Of a stretch of 64,000 nucleotides of DNA, positions 35,940 through 45,446 are shown one piece after another; position 1 is the stretch's first letter; the number at the start of each line of letters is the position of its first letter. The stretch spans positions 62,001-126,000 of the forward strand of contig DASUWA010000017.1 of the NCBI GenBank assembly GCA_036378675.1. The letters run 5' to 3'. The DNA is from Acidimicrobiales bacterium. GTDB taxonomy: Bacteria; Actinomycetota; Acidimicrobiia; Acidimicrobiales; Palsa-688. The notes under the pieces are model-generated. The model was not told the DNA's origin, ran no database searches, and was given only the letters and a program-made list of their open reading frames with translations. A program made the translations under genes and the position numbers.

Positions 35940-36559
35940 GGGCTGCCTGCCAGCTGCGATTTGATCTGAGGCCAGTCCGCGTCGCCGACTGGTGCCTGTG
36001 CGGAGGATGAAGTTGTTCCAGCACCGGGTCTAGAGGATCCGGTGGAGCCAGACGACCCGACCGTCTGATTCGGTGTGAGGTAATTCACCGACGCGGGCTG
36101 CACCATGCCCAGCTGGCCTTCTGCCGTGGCGATGATGTTCTGGGGCGAGCCGAGCTGGGCGACGGCAAGACGCAGGTTCTGATACTGCGCCTGCTCTGAT
36201 TGGACCTTCGTGTTGAGCCGGTCGATGGCGAACTGTCGCTGGGCGAGAACAACGTGCATATACACGAGCCCGAAGACGACCATCACCAGAAGCCCGACCC
36301 CGCCGGCCAGAAGCATTCGAGCGCGCCGGCGTCGCTCTGCGGCCGTGAGTTTTCGCGGCTCGACTACGCGAAGGTGGCGAACACCGTCACCGACACGTTG
36401 AGGGCTAAGTGCCTCTGTCAGCTTGTTGTGAGCGACCAAACGTGCCGCCGCGGCCGCGCGCGCGGCGGATGGGCGCGAGGACGGTCTGACCGAACCCTGC
36501 CTGTCCGATGGGTCTGGCCTTGCGGCCCTTTGTACCTGTGATGCAGCCGGCTGGTTCAC
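35936..36559 (-). CDS. ftsL: Divisome protein FtsL
   Basis: 207 aa. Position and layout fit FtsL rather than sequence alone: basic N-terminal 95 residues, LTAAERRRRAR, one helix at about 80-100 (MLLAGGVGLLVMVVFGLVYMH), then a coiled coil (FAIDRLNTKVQSEQAQYQNL) and Ser/Gly-rich end. GTG 36559 overlaps the rsmH stop (GTGA) and follows GGAGG by 6 bases. Confidence 0.85.
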   Translation of the reverse strand: MNQPAASQVQRAARPDPSDRQGSVRPSSRPSAARAAAAARLVAHNKLTEALSPQRVGDGVRHLRVVEPRKLTAAERRRRARMLLAGGVGLLVMVVFGLVYMHVVLAQRQFAIDRLNTKVQSEQAQYQNLRLAVAQLGSPQNIIATAEGQLGMVQPASVNYLTPNQTVGSSGSTGSSRPGAGTTSSSAQAPVGDADWPQIKSQLAGSP

Positions 36560-37527
36560 TGCCCGCCTCCTTCGTCCGCTAACCGCTCGATCGCCCGAAG
36601 CCGGGCGCTTTCCGCGCGGCGGTTGGCGTTGACTTCGCTCGCGCTCGGTTTGCGCGACCCTCGGTTCAGCAGCCGGACGGTTGGCTGCGCCCCGCACACG
36701 CAAGGAAGCCCGGGCGGGCATACGCAGTCACCGGTGGCGGCAGCACGAAAACGGTCTTTGACGATCCGGTCCTCGCCCGAATGGTACGAAAGGACGACGC
36801 AGCGACCTCCTGGTTGAAGACGGTCGATCGTGGCGTCGATCGCGTCGGGGAGGATGTCGAGCTCCTCGTTGACCGCGACGCGCACCGCCTGGAAGATCCG
36901 GCGAGCGGGGTGCCCGCCGGTGCGCCGGGCAGCGGCTGGGATCGCTGCCCGAACAACCTCTGCGAGCTGTGCCGTCGACGACAACGGACGGGCCGCAACG
37001 ACTGCCCTCGCGATCCTCCGCGCGAATCGCGCCTCGCCGTGGTCGCGGAAAAGCCACGCCAGCTCCTGCTCGCTCCAACCGTTTACGACGTCGGCAGCCG
37101 TCGACGGCCCCGACGGATCCATACGCATGTCGAGCGCTGCGTCGGCTCGGTAGCTGAAACCGCGGTCGCCTCTATCGAGCTGCGGAGAGCTGACCCCGAG
37201 GTCGAACAGGGCGCCGGCGAGACGGCCGACGCCAAGATCATCCAACACCTCGCCGAGGCGGTCGAAGCGCGACCGCACCACAGTCGCTCTCGCGCCGTAC
37301 GGCGCCAGCAAGGCCGCCGCCGCCGCCACCGCCTCGGGATCCTGATCCAGGCCGACGACCGAGATGTGCGGGGCCGCGTCGAGCAGGGCGGCAGCATGGC
37401 CGCCGCCTCCAACCGTCGCGTCCAGCACCACCCCGGCTGGAACGCCGGAGAGGATTCCAACCACTTCGTCGACCATCACCGGCCGGTGGTCGAAATTCAC
37501 TGTGACACCAGCCCGGCGGGACCCCAT
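36556..37527 (-). CDS. rsmH: 16S rRNA (cytosine-1402 N4)-methyltransferase
   Basis: 323 aa. MraW/RsmH family: DHRPVMVDEVV at the start, SAM loop VLDATVGGGGHAAALL, FDLGVSSPQLD, GFSYRADAALDMRMD, FQAVRVAVNEEL, VVLSYHSGEDRIVK and a CVCPPGLPCVCG cysteine stretch. ATG 37527 chosen; GTG 37500 (right at NFDHRPVM) and ATG 37608 are alternatives. 222 bases separate it from mraZ. Confidence 0.93.
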   Translation of the reverse strand: MGSRRAGVTVNFDHRPVMVDEVVGILSGVPAGVVLDATVGGGGHAAALLDAAPHISVVGLDQDPEAVAAAAALLAPYGARATVVRSRFDRLGEVLDDLGVGRLAGALFDLGVSSPQLDRGDRGFSYRADAALDMRMDPSGPSTAADVVNGWSEQELAWLFRDHGEARFARRIARAVVAARPLSSTAQLAEVVRAAIPAAARRTGGHPARRIFQAVRVAVNEELDILPDAIDATIDRLQPGGRCVVLSYHSGEDRIVKDRFRAAATGDCVCPPGLPCVCGAQPTVRLLNRGSRKPSASEVNANRRAESARLRAIERLADEGGGQ

Positions 37528-37748
37528 AACACTTGCTTGGCCCCGCCTCCGGGGAACCGTGGGGGCCCCAACCCCACGGCCGGCCGTGGTGATCCCGGTC
37601 CGGACCATCCGCAGCCCCTCGACCAGCTTGCCGTCGGGATTTCTCCCCGATCGTGCGAAGTGGAAGCGGGCGGAGAAGGGGACTTCCACCCTGCCAGTCG
37701 AAGGGCTGCGCATGGCCCAATGGGAAAAAGACGCCGCTTCGTTGCGGA

Positions 37749-38198
37749 TCACGCCCCTTCCAACGCCGGAGCGGATCCGCTCCAGGACGGGTCGGCGAGT
37801 TCCGCATCGCCGGGAACACCCCGAATCTCCCATTCGGAGGGATTCCAGAGCTCTATGTGGTTGATCGCACCGTGGATGAGGACCGCGGTTTCGAGATGCG
37901 CGTACTCCCGCAGGTACGCCGGGATCGCAAGCCGCCCCTGCCGGTCGAGCTCCACGTCCGCCGACCCGGAGGCCCACGCCCGGACCATCTGGCGGTCCTG
38001 CGGACTCCGGTCCTGTAGCGACTCCATCTGATCCAGCTTCTGGTCGAACGACTCGGGGGTCCAGATGGCGAGGCAGCGCTCGTTGTGCTTCGAGATGAAC
38101 GCCTGGGTGTCGAAGGCGGAGCGGAAGCGCGCCGGGAGGATGATCCTCCCCTTCACGTCCAGGGAGTGCTCGTACCTCCCCACGAAGCGCATGGCCAC
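37749..38198 (-). CDS. mraZ: Transcriptional regulator MraZ
   Basis: 149 aa, two AbrB-like repeats: FVGRYEHSLDVKGRIILPAR and SADVELDRQGRLAIPAYLRE. MraZ binds repeats in front of its own operon and controls the division cluster. GTG at 38198 or ATG at 38192 (MRFVGRYEHSLD) may be the start. Confidence 0.93.
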   Translation of the reverse strand: MAMRFVGRYEHSLDVKGRIILPARFRSAFDTQAFISKHNERCLAIWTPESFDQKLDQMESLQDRSPQDRQMVRAWASGSADVELDRQGRLAIPAYLREYAHLETAVLIHGAINHIELWNPSEWEIRGVPGDAELADPSWSGSAPALEGA

Positions 38199-38243
38199 CT
38201 GTCACTTCTCCGTCCTCTGTGGCAAGGGTCCCTCCCCTTCACA

Positions 38244-38279
38244 CCACTTTCCTCCACTTTATGATTCTATCCCCCCACT
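38244..38279 (-). promoter_or_regulatory. MraZ-box operator upstream of mraZ
   Basis: On the coding strand three AGTGG-type units: AGTGGGGGG, AAAGTGGAGG and AAAGTGGTG. The last two are exactly 10 bp apart, the first 21 bp away, so all three face the same side of the helix. This matches the known GTGG repeats bound by MraZ and lies 46-81 bases before its start. Confidence 0.8.
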
Positions 38280-38383
38280 GTCAACCATTCAGACGCCAGA
38301 TCGGGCAGAAACTGGCAGCCCAGCGCCACCACACACCCTCGCCTCCCTCCGTCCCCCGCTCGGATTGCGGTCCCCCGCCGAGG

Positions 38384-39061
38384 TCACCCAGGGAGGGCGG
38401 AAAGCAACGCCGCGACCAGATCGCTCGGAGCGGCGGGCACGCCGGTGGCCGCAAGCGTCAGGTCGAACTCGGCGCGCCCGCGGGAGCCCGGGTCGAGGGC
38501 CAGCAGCCGCAAGAGCTCGGCGGGGCGCCAATCGAGGAGAACCGCCGTTTGGAAAAGAGCCGCGAAGCGGGTCCGCCGCTGGGAGACCCCGACCGCCTTC
38601 CTCCCCTCGACAAGCACTTCACCAGGGGCGACGCCGGCGAAGCAGACCCGGCTCGACCATTCGGTCTTCACCAGGCGCTCCTCCCAGACGGCTGCACCTG
38701 CGACGCCCACCGAGCCGAGCGCCGCCGCCCACGATTTCCCGACCCACAGCGCCGACCGGCCGACGTCCTGCTCCCAGAGGGGGTCGCCGGCGGGAAGAAG
38801 CAGGTCGACCCAAAGGATTTCGGCGGCAGTGACCAGCACGGCCCCGCCGCCGCTTCGCCGGCGGGCCACCTCTACTCCCTCGTGGGCGGCCTCCGCGGAA
38901 TCGACGTGCTCCTCAGGTTGGGCGCTTCCGAGGACGATCGCCGGCGCAGAGACTTCCATGATCCTGACCGTGCGCGATGCGCCCGGGTCTGAAGTCGCCG
39001 CGGCCGAGGAGGCGTGGAGCGCTGACGCCCGGCCGGTTGCTGTTTCTGTTTTCCAGCTCAG
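38384..39061 (-). CDS. Lipoate-protein-ligase-like protein (LplA/BPL-LPL fold)
   Basis: About 225 aa. Catalytic-fold motifs VARRRSGGGAVLV, EILWVDLLLPAGDPLW and VCFAGVAPGEVLVEGRKAVG fit the actinobacterial LplA-like group; the substrate (lipoate, octanoate or other) is not known. Family members begin with a segment like SWKTETATGRASALHASS, which here has no ATG/GTG/TTG in front. CTG at 39061 overlaps the HNH stop as CTGA and is taken as the start. Alternatives are TTG 39103, overlapping the HNH gene by 46 bases, or ATG 38959, which would drop the conserved N terminus. Confidence 0.75.
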   Translation of the reverse strand: MSWKTETATGRASALHASSAAATSDPGASRTVRIMEVSAPAIVLGSAQPEEHVDSAEAAHEGVEVARRRSGGGAVLVTAAEILWVDLLLPAGDPLWEQDVGRSALWVGKSWAAALGSVGVAGAAVWEERLVKTEWSSRVCFAGVAPGEVLVEGRKAVGVSQRRTRFAALFQTAVLLDWRPAELLRLLALDPGSRGRAEFDLTLAATGVPAAPSDLVAALLSALPG

Positions 39062-39570
39062 GCGGACAGGCTCGCCGACGTGATCGTGAGGTACGGCTCC
39101 CAATCCGAGTGGATCGCACCGGAAGCGATGAGAATCCACGTTCTCTGGCGCGGTGCAATCGGGGGCTTCCGGAGCCGCATGCCGCTCTCCTCTGGAGAGC
39201 GGTCCCTTTTGCGGGAGTTGCAGGGGCGGCATGACGCGACGACGTTGTCCCACGAGTGGGTACCGCCCCGGCTCCTCGGGACCACGTGATCGATGTTCTC
39301 GGCCGAGGCCCCGCAGTACTGGCAACGATGCTCGTCGCGCGCGAACACTGCCCGGCGATTGAGCGAGATCCGCGCCTGGTAAGGCACCTTCACGAAGTGC
39401 CACAGCCGGACGACGGACGGCTCGGCGAACGCGGCGCGTGCCGACCTGAACAACCGGTCGGTGGCATGAAGCAGCTCCGCCTTCTCGTCGAGGATGAGCA
39501 TGAGAGCTCGCTTGCTCGAAACGACGCAAAGAGGCTCGTAGCTGGCGTTGAGCACGAGTGACTGCGCCAT
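39058..39570 (-). CDS. HNH endonuclease family protein
   Basis: 170 aa. HNH core with zinc cysteines: RRAVFARDEHRCQYCGA, NIDHVVPRSRGGTHSWDNVV and ASCRPCNSRKRD. The N terminus LVLNASYEPLCVVSSKRALM is typical of a widespread chromosomal HNH group in actinobacteria and cyanobacteria, whose role is unknown; it is not tied to a phage or intein here. Confidence 0.9.
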   Translation of the reverse strand: MAQSLVLNASYEPLCVVSSKRALMLILDEKAELLHATDRLFRSARAAFAEPSVVRLWHFVKVPYQARISLNRRAVFARDEHRCQYCGASAENIDHVVPRSRGGTHSWDNVVASCRPCNSRKRDRSPEESGMRLRKPPIAPRQRTWILIASGAIHSDWEPYLTITSASLSA

Positions 39571-39660
39571 CGCCGCCGGAGCCTCTCTTAGGCCGTCTGT
39601 ATCCGATATGGGGCTGGCAGCAGGTCCCGCCCCGTAAACCCGGTGAGCACGGGCCAGACG

Positions 39661-39906
39661 TTACCTCGCTTGGCGTCCCATCCGCCGACACCATTCCAGG
39701 TAGACGATCAGGTCGCGCCCCTCGACGGCGGCCTTGCTGTCGCCGTACATCGTCTCCAAGCGGAACTTTCGATATTCGCGTGGCGGAAATGGGACAGGCG
39801 GCCAGCGCTTCCACCAACGAGGAGGCGCCATGCGGGTCGCCACCAGCCAGAGATCCGGCCGGCGCAACAGGGCGACGGCGGCAGATCCCCGCAGGCCTCT
39901 AGGCAC
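39661..39906 (-). CDS. Small conserved actinobacterial protein
   Basis: 81 aa, function unknown. Recognisable pattern: LLRRPDLWLVATRMAPPRWW, PFPPREYRKFRLETMYGD, IVYLEWCRRM. Similar small proteins follow other genes in actinobacteria. GTG 39906 overlaps the ROK gene stop by 8 bases. A longer frame reaching 40053 reads into the ROK gene and was not used. Confidence 0.7.
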   Translation of the reverse strand: MPRGLRGSAAVALLRRPDLWLVATRMAPPRWWKRWPPVPFPPREYRKFRLETMYGDSKAAVEGRDLIVYLEWCRRMGRQAR

Positions 39907-40801
39907 TTTCCAGCCCTCTCCAGCCCACCGCGGCGGCTCCGAGCAGCGGGCCCGACGAGCCGAGCTTGCTGCGGACAACCCGGCACCCTCTCGAGAACGA
40001 CAGTTTGCACCGCTGGTCGACCTCGCGCTGAGCGGCCGCGAAGAACGGTTCACCGAAGCCGAGTGCGACCGATCCCGCGACGGTGGCGAGTTTGAGGTCG
40101 AGCAGGTTGGCCACGCTGGCGACCGCTCGGCCCACCAGCCGTCCGGTTCGTTCGATGATCTCCGGGGCCGCCTCCGCCGGCGGGCGTCCCGTTATGGCGG
40201 CGATCGCAATTCCGGACGCCTCGCCCTCGAGGCATCCGTAGCCCCCGCACCCGCAGCGGTGGCCATCCGGCTCGACGATCACGTGTCCGATGTGTCCGGC
40301 GTTGCCGCCCTCACCTTCGAGAAGCCGGCCGTCAAGAACGATGCCCCCACCTATCCCGGTCGAGACGACCATCGATATGTAGTTGGAACAACCGACGGCG
40401 CTCCCCAGCCATCCCTCTGCGAGGGCGAGGGCCTTCGCGTCGTTGTCGACCCAGGTCGGAAGCGCGGTCAGTTCCGCGAGACGGCTCTTGAGAGGGAAGT
40501 CCCTCCAACCCGGGATGTTCAAGGGCGAGACGAATCCTCCACCGGGTGACATGGGACCCCCGCATCCCACGCCGCACGCAGCCGGCATGATGGACCCGGA
40601 CGACGAATCCGGCGCCAACATCTCCAGGACCAGTGGTTCGAGAGCGTCCCACAGTTCGCGGGCGCTGCCCCCCGCGGGTGTCGGTACGCGGCGCTCACGG
40701 AGGACCCGGCCCGATCGGTCGACCAAACCCGCCGCGAACTTGGTCCCACCGACGTCGACCGCGAGCACCTGATCAGTCGTCGCCGCCTCGGGTGGAGCCA
40801 T
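39899..40801 (-). CDS. ROK family sugar kinase (glucokinase-like)
   Basis: 300 aa. ATP site LAVDVGGTKFAAGLVD, substrate loop VDNDAKALALAEGWLGS, STGIGGGIVLDG and the ROK zinc motif CGCGGYGCLE preceded by GHIGH. Likely phosphorylates glucose or a related sugar; no DNA-binding domain, so not a ROK repressor. Divergent from moxR across 43 bases. Confidence 0.9.
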   Translation of the reverse strand: MAPPEAATTDQVLAVDVGGTKFAAGLVDRSGRVLRERRVPTPAGGSARELWDALEPLVLEMLAPDSSSGSIMPAACGVGCGGPMSPGGGFVSPLNIPGWRDFPLKSRLAELTALPTWVDNDAKALALAEGWLGSAVGCSNYISMVVSTGIGGGIVLDGRLLEGEGGNAGHIGHVIVEPDGHRCGCGGYGCLEGEASGIAIAAITGRPPAEAAPEIIERTGRLVGRAVASVANLLDLKLATVAGSVALGFGEPFFAAAQREVDQRCKLSFSRGCRVVRSKLGSSGPLLGAAAVGWRGLESA

Positions 40802-40844
40802 TTCGGGCAGGGTACGCTACCGGCCAGTCCCCTCGGAGGCGCCA

Positions 40845-41831
40845 GTGGCGAGACAACCGGCTGCCAAAACCCAAACGATCAGCGGATTCGCAGACACATT
40901 CGAGGCGATCGTTGCCAACGTGTCGACCGTCATCCAGGGCAAGGATGAACCGACCCGCCTGGCGTTGGTATGTCTCCTGTCGGAAGGGCACCTCCTGGTC
41001 GAGGATGTCCCCGGCGTGGGAAAGACGACCATGGCAAAGGCGCTCGCCCGCTCGTTTGATCTCGACTGGCGCCGCATCCAGTTCACTCCCGATCTACTCC
41101 CGTCCGACGTGACCGGGTCGAGCGTGTACGACAGAGAGACGGGATCTTTTTCCTTCAGGCCGGGTGCGGTGTTCGCCAACGTCGTGCTGGCCGACGAGAT
41201 CAACCGCGCTTCGCCCAAGACTCAGGCGGCCCTTCTCGAAGCTATGCAAGAGCGTCAGGTCACCATCGACAACGTCACCCACTCCCTGCCCGAGCCGTTC
41301 CTCGTTATCGCGACGCAGAACCCGGTCGAGTACGAAGGGACCTATCCCCTGCCGGAAAGCCAGCTCGACCGGTTTCTTCTTCGGGTGCGCATGGGCTATC
41401 CCGATCGGAACGCCGAGATCGCGATGCTCGACGTCCACGCAATGAGCGACGACGCACTCGTGGATCTCCCGGTTGTCGCCGCCCCCGAGGCCGTGATCCA
41501 GATGGTGTCGATCGCGGACCAGGTTCACATTGCGACGTCGTTGAAGGGTTACGTTGTCGACCTCGCTGCGGCCACGAGAAGTCATCCCGCACTTACCCTC
41601 GGGATGTCGCCGCGAGCCGTGCTCGCCTTGCAGCGGTCGTCACGAACTCTCGCAGCTTCCCTCGGACGGGAGTACGTGATCCCGGACGACATCAAAGCTG
41701 TCTTCGGACCGGTCGTGGAACACCGGCTCGTGCTGTCGCCAGAAGCCGTCGTCTCGGGTGTAGACCTGTCTGACGTGCTCTCCGACGTTCTGCGCATGGT
41801 GCCTGTTCCGTCCGGACGACCAGCCGTCTGA
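40845..41831 (+). CDS. MoxR family AAA+ ATPase
   Basis: 328 aa. Walker [16 protein letters not shown], Walker [21 protein letters not shown], sensor [20 protein letters not shown]. MoxR ATPases work as chaperones with DUF58 and transglutaminase partners encoded next to them, as here. GTG start; the stop overlaps the next ATG (TGATG). Confidence 0.93.
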   Translation: MARQPAAKTQTISGFADTFEAIVANVSTVIQGKDEPTRLALVCLLSEGHLLVEDVPGVGKTTMAKALARSFDLDWRRIQFTPDLLPSDVTGSSVYDRETGSFSFRPGAVFANVVLADEINRASPKTQAALLEAMQERQVTIDNVTHSLPEPFLVIATQNPVEYEGTYPLPESQLDRFLLRVRMGYPDRNAEIAMLDVHAMSDDALVDLPVVAAPEAVIQMVSIADQVHIATSLKGYVVDLAAATRSHPALTLGMSPRAVLALQRSSRTLAASLGREYVIPDDIKAVFGPVVEHRLVLSPEAVVSGVDLSDVLSDVLRMVPVPSGRPAV

Positions 41832-43033
41832 TGCGCCGCGGCGCCGGCTTGACCCGGCGCGGCTGGGGGCTGCTCGCGGTGGCCCTCGCTCTGGGGGCGA
41901 GCGCCTACTTGTTCGGTCTGGACGAGCTGTATCCACTCGGTGCCGGGTCACTCATCCTCGTCGTCGCGGCGCGCGGCTGGGTTGCCAACTCAACTTGGGA
42001 CGTGAGGATCTCACGGACCATCCGGCCGTCGCGACTTCCCGAAGGAGCAGAAGCGAGGGTGCATGTCACGGCGCGCAATCAGGACCGTAGAAGGTCGCCC
42101 GTCGTGGTTGTGCGAGACCGCTTCGAAGGCGGGAGGGTCGCAGCAGCTTTCGCGGTCGCTCCGCTCGAACCAGGAGAAGCGCGCGGCGCCAGCTACCGCC
42201 TCCCCGCCGTCCGTCGTGGCTTGTACCGCCTGGTCGCTCTCGAAGTGGAGCTCTGCGATCCGTTCGGCCTTGCTCGTGTTACTCGGGTCGGCGCGCCCGG
42301 AGGATCGCTGACCGTCCATCCCCGAATCGAGTCACTGATCCATGGCTCGATTCCTTCGGACAGCGAGAGAGATCGCCGGGTGCCTCTTCCGGTGTTGGGT
42401 CGGGGAGGCGACGAGTTCTACGGGCTTCGCGAGTACGCACCGGGCGATGACCTACGGCGCGTCCATTGGGTCTCTACCGCGCGAGTGGACGAGCTGATGA
42501 TCCGCCAGCCCGAGAATCTGTGGCGGGGGCGAACGACGATCGTGGTTGACACGAGATCTCACGCGCACAGCTCACAGACCTTCGAGGGTTCGTTGTCCGC
42601 GGCAGCAACCTTGGCGGTCGCGACCCTGCGATCCGGAATGCAGGCTCGGCTGGTGCTAACCGGAGGTGTCGACACCGGCTACGGGAACGGAACGGGACAC
42701 GAAGCGACCATTCTCGACACGCTCGCAGTAAGCGAGCCGAGGCGGGGCGAGGGGCTCTCGGATGAACTCCGCTTTGCGAGGCTTTCCGGACCGCTCGTGC
42801 TCATCACCAGCGATATGACGACCGCCGACGAGATAGGTGCAGTACTGAGGACGGCGGGACGGTCGTCGGCGGCGGTAGTCGTTTTTGCGCGGGAGCGACG
42901 GCGCGAATCTGTCGCCGGCGACGAGGCTCGGGCATCCGCGCGGACGTCGAAATGGCGACAGGTGGTTGTCCAGCCGGGCATGAGCTTTCGCGCCGCGTGG
43001 ATCGGCGCTGGCAAGGTTGGCGTGCGATGCTGA
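41831..43033 (+). CDS. DUF58 protein (VWA-like)
   Basis: 400 aa. Two N-terminal hydrophobic segments, then beta-rich region, and the DUF58 signature RGGDEFYGLREYAPGDDLRR with VHWVSTARVDELMIRQPE. The C-terminal part has a von Willebrand A-like fold (TTIVVDTRSH). Partner of the MoxR ATPase; molecular role not established. Confidence 0.9.
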   Translation: MRRGAGLTRRGWGLLAVALALGASAYLFGLDELYPLGAGSLILVVAARGWVANSTWDVRISRTIRPSRLPEGAEARVHVTARNQDRRRSPVVVVRDRFEGGRVAAAFAVAPLEPGEARGASYRLPAVRRGLYRLVALEVELCDPFGLARVTRVGAPGGSLTVHPRIESLIHGSIPSDSERDRRVPLPVLGRGGDEFYGLREYAPGDDLRRVHWVSTARVDELMIRQPENLWRGRTTIVVDTRSHAHSSQTFEGSLSAAATLAVATLRSGMQARLVLTGGVDTGYGNGTGHEATILDTLAVSEPRRGEGLSDELRFARLSGPLVLITSDMTTADEIGAVLRTAGRSSAAVVVFARERRRESVAGDEARASARTSKWRQVVVQPGMSFRAAWIGAGKVGVRC

Positions 43034-45381
43034 CCGCGCCGGAGCGACCCAGGCTGACATCCACGAGCGGAGCGCGCGCCCAGCGTCCCCGGGGTGCGAC
43101 GGGACCGAACCAAAGCGCGCGAATCGCTGGGGACGCCGCGGCCACCGGTGCCTTGTTACTGCTGACGCTCGTTTCGGCATGGGGGATGTTCCGGGTCTTC
43201 GCCGGCAACCGCTGGATCGCTCCGGTGGTGGTCACCGCGTTGGTGGTTCACGCAGTGTCGTGGGGCGCACGCCAACTTCGGATACCGGCCTCCGTAGCCG
43301 TAGTCATCGGTGTCGCCGCGGTCGCGCTCACATCGGTCTGGACGCTCATCGGCTCGACAACTACATACGGCATTCCTACCGGGTCAACGGTCAGCACCGC
43401 GTTCCACGCGTTGAGAAACGCCTACCGGGACATCCCGAATGTCGTGTCCCCCGTACAAGGGACGACCGGCTTCGTTCTCGCCGCTGCGCTGGGAACAGGC
43501 CTCGTCGCGTTGTTCGGGGACTGGCTGGCATTCAGGGTTCGCTCTGCGCTTTGGGGATTGGTGCCGGCGTTCGTTCTGTTCATGACGTGCTGCGTCGTCG
43601 GATACGGGCCGGGCCGGCAGTGGGCGGTGATATCCGAAGCCGGCGCCCTGCTTGCATTCGTCTTACTTCACCGGAGTTCTTCGGCCGGCGCTGGCGTTCC
43701 CTGGCTGGGCGGAATAGCCACCGGTGCCGCCAGGTGGGCGCTTCCGTCCGGGGCTCTCGTCGCCGCCCTGACGATGCTCATCGTCGTCCTGGTCGCGCCT
43801 GTGTCGGAGGGTGTGGAAGGAAGCGGGCTGCTCGGATGGCGGTCCGGCGCCGGTGGCGGGGGCGGCCCGCGACAGGTGGCGAACCCGATCGTCGACCTGC
43901 GCACCCGGCTCGTCGAGCTGAGCAATGTCGGAGTGTTCACAGTTCGCAGCCAGGTTCCCTCGTATTGGCGACTTACTTCTCTCGACACGTTCACCGGTGA
44001 GGCCTGGGTGGCGACCAACTCCTATCGCGGGTTCGGTAGCCGGCTTCCTGGTGTAGCTGGAGTACCAACCGGTACCCGGACGGTGCAAGAGCAATTCCAC
44101 GTCCAGGGACTCGAGTCCGTTTGGCTCCCGGCTGCGTTCACGCCCGTTTCGATAAGCGGTGTCCGAGGTGTGGGCTACGACCCAACGTCGTCAAGCTTGA
44201 TCACGTCCCATAAGACGTCCGACGGGCTCAACTACGTGGTTACGTCCTACCAGTACCTCTCGACGTTGGATCCCGCACAACTGAAGGCTGCGCCCCCGCT
44301 CCATGCTGACGCGTCGGTCGCCCACTACATGAGCCTGCCGGGAAACGTTCCCCAATCAGTGTACGCACTCGCGAGACAGATAACTGCGGGCAAGGAATCC
44401 GAGTACGACAAAGCTCTCGCGTTGCAGGACTTCTTCCTCGGCCCGTCCTTTCAATACAGCCTCAACCCACCGTTCGACGGCTATGGGCTCGAGGCTCTTG
44501 CCAACTTTCTCTTCGACACCCGAACGGGTTACTGCCAGCAGTTCGCCGGCGCGTATGCCGTCCTGGCCCGTGCCATCGGCTTGCCGACTCGGCTCGCCGT
44601 CGGGTTCACGCCCGGCACCGTCCAGGCAAACGGGGTGTACCAGGTGCTCGACGCGGACGCCCACACCTGGCCCGAGGTGTACTTCGGCCCGAAGATCGGA
44701 TGGGTGCCGTTCGAACCGACCAAGTCGTTTTCGGATCCGACTGCGCAGGGGTACGCCCCGCCACTCCCGGGTTCCGGAGGCTCCACGGGCCCAATCAGCG
44801 AGGCCAGCCCAGCTGCGCCAAAGAGGTCCACCGAAACGACGGTCGGTGGCGGAACGACGCGAAGCAGCCCGACGACCACAGCCGTGTCTGGCAGCCACCC
44901 GGGCGGAGGATCGACCATCAGCGGAGGGTGGGCAGCAACACTCGTCGTCCTCGGATTGATCGTGGGGTGGACTGCCGGCAACATCGGGCTCAGAAGGCTG
45001 AGATGGCGGATACGGCGCTGGCGCGACGGGGGGAAGCCGGCTCCGCGGGTGCTCAGCCACTGGAGCGAGGTATCGGAGATGCTCTCCTGGTGGGGGGTTT
45101 CCCGCGCCGCGGCGGAGACGAACGCCGAGTTCGCCCGGCGGGCCGGCCGGTCGTTGAGCTCCCAGCTTCGTGAGCCTTCGCCGTGGGTTGCCTTCGGCGT
45201 GAACCGGATGGCGTCGCTTGCGACCGAAGCCGCGTTCGCGCCCAGCGTTCATACCGGGGCGGCTCACGAAGCCGAGCTGGTTGCCCAGGAAATAAGGCAA
45301 CGACTGACCCGGAGTGCCTCCGGACGCCGGCTGATCATGTGGGCCCTGATCCAGCGGCCAGGTCGAAGCCCCGCGCTCTGA
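43027..45381 (+). CDS. TgpA-like membrane transglutaminase
   Basis: 784 aa. About six membrane helices in the first 280 residues (DUF3488/TgpA N-terminal type), an extracellular transglutaminase core with Cys in RTGYCQQFAGAYAVLARAIG and His/Asp region LDADAHTWPEVYF, a Ser/Thr/Gly linker, one more helix near residue 640 (AATLVVLGLIVGWTAG) and a C-terminal cytoplasmic tail of DUF4129 kind. Third member of moxR-DUF58-tgpA. ATG overlaps the DUF58 stop. Confidence 0.9.
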   Translation: MLTAPERPRLTSTSGARAQRPRGATGPNQSARIAGDAAATGALLLLTLVSAWGMFRVFAGNRWIAPVVVTALVVHAVSWGARQLRIPASVAVVIGVAAVALTSVWTLIGSTTTYGIPTGSTVSTAFHALRNAYRDIPNVVSPVQGTTGFVLAAALGTGLVALFGDWLAFRVRSALWGLVPAFVLFMTCCVVGYGPGRQWAVISEAGALLAFVLLHRSSSAGAGVPWLGGIATGAARWALPSGALVAALTMLIVVLVAPVSEGVEGSGLLGWRSGAGGGGGPRQVANPIVDLRTRLVELSNVGVFTVRSQVPSYWRLTSLDTFTGEAWVATNSYRGFGSRLPGVAGVPTGTRTVQEQFHVQGLESVWLPAAFTPVSISGVRGVGYDPTSSSLITSHKTSDGLNYVVTSYQYLSTLDPAQLKAAPPLHADASVAHYMSLPGNVPQSVYALARQITAGKESEYDKALALQDFFLGPSFQYSLNPPFDGYGLEALANFLFDTRTGYCQQFAGAYAVLARAIGLPTRLAVGFTPGTVQANGVYQVLDADAHTWPEVYFGPKIGWVPFEPTKSFSDPTAQGYAPPLPGSGGSTGPISEASPAAPKRSTETTVGGGTTRSSPTTTAVSGSHPGGGSTISGGWAATLVVLGLIVGWTAGNIGLRRLRWRIRRWRDGGKPAPRVLSHWSEVSEMLSWWGVSRAAAETNAEFARRAGRSLSSQLREPSPWVAFGVNRMASLATEAAFAPSVHTGAAHEAELVAQEIRQRLTRSASGRRLIMWALIQRPGRSPAL

Positions 45382-45446
45382 CGGAATGCGTCCGCGGGGC
45401 GAGTCCATACCTCTTCCGAGTCCCTGGGCTCTGAGAGACTGGATAG

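Noticed and set aside
39907-40053. 130-residue version of the small conserved protein
   Set aside because: The added N terminus is the ROK gene read in another frame; the conserved part begins at GTG 39906.
45382-45446. SOS operator upstream of dinB
   Set aside because: No GAAC-N4-GTTC or near match is present in the gap.
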